From Actinomycetales bacterium (lineage in GTDB: Bacteria; Actinomycetota; Actinomycetes; Actinomycetales; Beutenbergiaceae), in contig JAENWO010000055.1 in assembly GCA_016649925.1 (NCBI GenBank), forward strand, positions 1 to 10,650: a DNA stretch of 10,650 nucleotides, written 5' to 3'. The notes under the pieces were generated by a model, which was given only the letters and a program-made list of their open reading frames with translations, was not told the origin of the DNA and did not search any database. Both the position numbers and the translations under genes were made by a program. Below are positions 8,557-10,650 of the stretch, one piece after another (positions within the stretch are counted from its first letter, which is position 1; each line of letters starts with the position of its first letter).

Positions 8557-8562
8557 ATTCTA
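8557..8562 (-). promoter_or_regulatory. -10 box of the regulator-galT-galK operon
   Basis: TAGAAT differs from the TATAAT consensus by one base and would give a leader of about 40 nt before the ATG at 8509. The -35 region is not well conserved. Confidence 0.5.
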
Positions 8563-8640
8563 TGGACGTGATCCGCAGGAGGTCGCGGTGCGAGGTTGTG
8601 AACGATCACGGGGCGGCGGGTCCCACGCTTTCGGTTGGGG

Positions 8641-8646
8641 CACAAT
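8641..8646 (+). promoter_or_regulatory. -10-like hexamer upstream of the RNA ligase gene
   Basis: CACAAT matches four of six -10 consensus positions and ends 6 nt before an ATG at 8653 that opens an 11-codon ORF. No clear -35 box is visible. Confidence 0.35.
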
Positions 8647-8652
8647 ACGACG

Positions 8653-8688
8653 ATGGAGTTCGAGTCGAAGGGTGCACCCGCGCGATGA
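8653..8688 (+). CDS. Possible 11-codon upstream ORF of the RNA ligase gene
   Basis: ATG GAG TTC ... CGA TGA encodes MEFESKGAPAR. Its TGA overlaps the ATG of the RNA ligase gene (ATGA at 8685-8688), and its own ATG sits where a leaderless transcript would begin. It could supply ribosomes to the ligase start by coupling, since the ligase has only a distant AAGGG (12 nt upstream). The codon content is too short to judge; it may be chance. Confidence 0.35.
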   Translation: MEFESKGAPAR

Positions 8689-9224
8689 GGATCCATGCGC
8701 GCGAGGGTGACCAGGTCCGGATCGGGGTGTCCATCCCGATCCCGGAGCCGTACACCTCCAGCCTCTCGCGGGCCCGGATCGAGGTGGGTGACCCACTGGC
8801 CCACTCCGTCCCGCCGCACATCACGCTGCTCCCGCCGACCGTCATCGCACCTGGCGGCCTCGAGCCGGTCCACCAGCACCTCAAGGCCGTGGCCGAGCGC
8901 CACACCCCGTTCGTCGTCGAGCTGAGGGGCACCGCGACGTTCCGCCCCGTCTCACCCGTGGTGTACGTCCGGGTGGCCGTGGGTGCGCAGTTCTGCGAGG
9001 AGCTCCAGGAGTCCGTCAACGCCGGCCCGCTCGCCCAGGAGACACGCTTCCCCTACCACCCGCACGTGACGATCGCCCACGAGATCCCCGAGTGCGGGCT
9101 CGACGCAGCCGCCGAGGTGATGGGCGGGTTCGAGGCCATCTTCCCGGTCGCCCACTTCTCGCTCTACGAGTACGGCGACGACGGCGTCTGGCGCGACGAG
9201 GGCACGTTCACCCTTACCAGCTGA
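8685..9224 (+). CDS. 2'-5' RNA ligase family protein (2H phosphoesterase, LigT/ThpR-like)
   Basis: A 179-aa protein of the 2H phosphoesterase superfamily, soluble enzymes that join or open RNA 2'-5' linkages and hydrolyse 2',3'-cyclic phosphates. The two diagnostic catalytic tetrapeptides are present: H45-I-T47 in PPHITLLPP and H127-V-T129 in YHPHVTIAH, about 80 residues apart as in the family. The N-terminal strand IGVSIPIPEPY and the length are typical of the actinobacterial group. The ATG at 8685 gives the expected N-terminus. The very long in-frame extension upstream (back to about 6471) is the antisense of the gal operon and is not coding. The gene is divergent from the gal operon and followed on the same strand after 133 bp by the YihY-family gene. 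The physiological substrate is unknown. Confidence 0.88.
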   Translation: MRIHAREGDQVRIGVSIPIPEPYTSSLSRARIEVGDPLAHSVPPHITLLPPTVIAPGGLEPVHQHLKAVAERHTPFVVELRGTATFRPVSPVVYVRVAVGAQFCEELQESVNAGPLAQETRFPYHPHVTIAHEIPECGLDAAAEVMGGFEAIFPVAHFSLYEYGDDGVWRDEGTFTLTS

Positions 9225-9345
9225 CCCGACGCGGGCCGCTCGTCCTTGGGGGGACCGACCCGCCGCTGGCCGCCGGGCGCTGGCCCCAGGCGGGTTGGCG
9301 CGGGCGCAGGCCAGTGGCGACATGCGCCAGAACCCCGGTCTTCGG

Positions 9346-9351
9346 CATGCT
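9346..9351 (+). promoter_or_regulatory. -10-like hexamer of the YihY-family gene
   Basis: CATGCT ends 6 nt before the ATG at 9358. With no ribosome-binding site visible, a leaderless start is plausible. The -35 region is poor. Confidence 0.3.
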
Positions 9352-9357
9352 TGGACC

Positions 9358-10431
9358 ATGACCGCCCTGAAGACCCGCGTCACGCAGCTGCTGGACTGGT
9401 GGAAGCAGACCCGGATCGGCCGGGCCCTCGCCCGGTACGGAGCCGCGAACGGAGCGCTCCTCGCCGGAGGGATCTCCTACTCCGCGCTGTTCTCGATCTT
9501 CGCCGCCCTGACGATCGCGTTCACGGTGTTCATGGCCGTGCTCGGCAACGACGTCGAGCTCCGCGACGCCGCCCTCGAGGCGCTGAACGAGGCGCTGCCG
9601 GGCGTCGTCGACACCGGCGACGGCCAGGGACTGCTGCAGCGGGACCAGCTCGTCCTGACCGCCGGCCTGAGCGTGGCGGGAATCGTGGCCGCCGTCGTGC
9701 TTCTCAACTCCGCCACCACTGTGATGGCTGCTCTGCGCACCGGGATCCGGGCGATGTTCGGCATCGTCTCACCGCAGGAGAGCTTCGCCATCGCCAAGTT
9801 GCGGGACCTCGGCGGGTTCGTTTGCCTCGCGTTCTCGGTGATACTCACCTCGGGGCTGGGCATCGCGGCCGGCGCGGCGGGAACATGGGTGCTGAGCCTG
9901 GTCCACCTGGACGGGAGCACGGCAGGCACGTGGCTCCTCCGGGCCGTCGGGCTCGTCGTCGTGCTGGCCGTGGACATGGGCGTTTTCCTGCTGCTCTACC
10001 GCACGCTCGCCGGTGTCCGGCCGCCGAGGCGTGACCTCCTGCTCGGAGCGCTCGTCGCTGGGGTGGCTGCCGGGGTGATCCGACTCCTCGGCACGACGCT
10101 GGTGGGCAGCGCCTCGGCGAACCCGCTGCTGGCGTACTTCGCGGCGATCGTCACGCTGCTGCTCTGGGTGAACATCGTCGTCCGCGTCACGCTGATGGTG
10201 GCGGCCTGGACAGCGAACCCGCCGGCGCCGCCGGTGATCGAGAAGGACATGATCACCCATCTCCACGACGCACCGAACTACGTCACTGTCAGTGAGCCGG
10301 AGACACTCGAGTGGGACCACGACCCCAAGACCGGCCAGATCCGTGCCGTGAAGCCCGAGCCGGAGGAGGACGAGTACTGGGGTGGCCTCATCGGCTGGGT
10401 GCGCCGGAAGTGGCGGGCGCTGCGGTCCTGA
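9358..10431 (+). CDS. YihY/BrkB-family inner-membrane protein
   Basis: A 357-aa polytopic membrane protein of the YihY/UPF0761 (virulence factor BrkB-like) family, formerly and wrongly called ribonuclease BN. About six hydrophobic helices are visible: 42-62, 100-122, 152-176, 192-217, 226-248 and 258-285. The family motif AGGISYSALFS (36-46) precedes the first helix, and LLYRTLAGVRPPRRDLLLGA (212-231) and NPLLAYFAAIVTLLLWVN (255-272) are the usual C-terminal blocks. A hydrophilic tail of about 70 residues follows, with an acidic patch (EPEEDEYW, 334-341) and a basic end. The exact role is unknown; a membrane-homeostasis or transport function is proposed for relatives. The ATG at 9358 is chosen because upstream in-frame residues are not family-like. 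A tandem repeat begins 3 nt after the stop codon. Confidence 0.9.
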   Translation: MTALKTRVTQLLDWWKQTRIGRALARYGAANGALLAGGISYSALFSIFAALTIAFTVFMAVLGNDVELRDAALEALNEALPGVVDTGDGQGLLQRDQLVLTAGLSVAGIVAAVVLLNSATTVMAALRTGIRAMFGIVSPQESFAIAKLRDLGGFVCLAFSVILTSGLGIAAGAAGTWVLSLVHLDGSTAGTWLLRAVGLVVVLAVDMGVFLLLYRTLAGVRPPRRDLLLGALVAGVAAGVIRLLGTTLVGSASANPLLAYFAAIVTLLLWVNIVVRVTLMVAAWTANPPAPPVIEKDMITHLHDAPNYVTVSEPETLEWDHDPKTGQIRAVKPEPEEDEYWGGLIGWVRRKWRALRS

Positions 10432-10433
10432 CG

Positions 10434-10499
10434 CTTCGCGCACGGGCCTTCGCGCACGGGCCTTCGCGCACGGGCCTTCGCGCACGGGCCTTCGCGCAC
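10434..10499. repeat. 14-bp tandem repeat, about 4.7 copies
   Basis: The unit CTTCGCGCACGGGC is repeated perfectly at 10434, 10448, 10462 and 10476, followed by a 10-nt partial copy at 10490. It starts 3 nt after the YihY-family stop codon. The period is not a multiple of three, so it does not encode a peptide repeat. It may act in termination or simply be a variable-number repeat. Confidence 0.95.
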
Positions 10500-10650
10500 C
10501 GCGAGCATGTCGGCCCACGTCTGCCTGTCCACGCGCCGCCGTCGGATCGCGTGACACGAAATTGTCGCTCGAGTGGGCCGGTGGGCCCCGATTCGGGGTG
10601 CGTCTGCGACCTGTTCGTGTCCCGCGATGGCCGAGTCGGCCGAGTGCCGC
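10500..10650. other. Right-edge sequence without a recognised gene
   Basis: No convincing ORF is seen. It holds a less GC-rich patch (about 10550-10566, around ACGAAATTGTC) and a perfect small hairpin CCCCG-ATT-CGGGG at 10586-10598. These could belong to the promoter region of a gene beyond the window. Confidence 0.4.

Noticed and set aside
10434..10499. CRISPR array
   Set aside because: The units are directly adjacent with no spacers and are far too short.
10278..10557. Minus-strand ORFs crossing the 14-bp repeats
   Set aside because: They run antisense to the YihY-family gene end, and the repeat period of 14 shifts frame each unit, so no conserved peptide is encoded.
10571..10600. tRNA-like T-arm (CCCCG-ATT-CGGGG)
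   Set aside because: The loop is 3 nt rather than 7, and no acceptor, D or anticodon arms are visible around it.

Overview
The window is GC-rich DNA with strongly G/C-biased third codon positions, ATG/GTG/TTG starts and several starts that sit 6-7 nt behind a -10-like hexamer, as in leaderless transcripts. Together with the protein flavour (actinobacterial-type GalT, small basic and small two-helix membrane proteins, a 2'-5' RNA ligase near a YihY-family membrane protein) this points to a high-GC actinomycete, probably of the Micrococcales/Cellulomonas kind. The genus is an inference; no rRNA or other marker is present.

Layout from left to right: a VOC/glyoxalase-fold gene (minus) diverges from an exonuclease III gene, xth (plus). 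A 74-aa two-helix membrane protein (minus) follows. After a roughly 300-bp gap with no convincing gene comes a 40-aa lysine-rich protein, apparently co-transcribed with an N5-(carboxyethyl)ornithine synthase-like enzyme (plus). A pair of divergent genes comes next: an MFS exporter (minus) and an ArsR/HTH_20-type winged-helix regulator (plus). They share a compact intergenic region with a perfect TTGACA -35 box and inverted ATCACT/AGTGAT repeats that look like an operator. Then a minus-strand operon reads DeoR-family regulator, galT, galK, the genes joined by 4-nt ATGA/GTGA stop-start overlaps. Divergent from it, on the plus strand, are a 2'-5' RNA ligase (LigT/ThpR-like) and a YihY/BrkB-family membrane protein. 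The right edge holds a 14-bp tandem repeat and about 150 bp without a recognised gene.

How the genes work together: galK and galT carry out galactose phosphorylation and uridylyl transfer of the Leloir pathway, and the regulator at the head of their operon probably senses a sugar phosphate and controls its own operon. No galE is in the window. The MFS/regulator pair is a typical self-contained efflux cassette with unknown substrate. The remaining genes are housekeeping or accessory single functions (base-excision repair, RNA 2',3'-cyclic phosphate chemistry, amino-acid derivative synthesis).

I see no phage, transposon, CRISPR, toxin-antitoxin or biosynthetic cluster, and no clear evidence of a wholly new system. 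The points most worth following are the operator array between the MFS and regulator genes, a GalT that lacks most metal-ligand residues of the E. coli enzyme, an 11-codon upstream ORF that overlaps the RNA ligase start, and the 14-bp tandem repeat behind the YihY-family gene.
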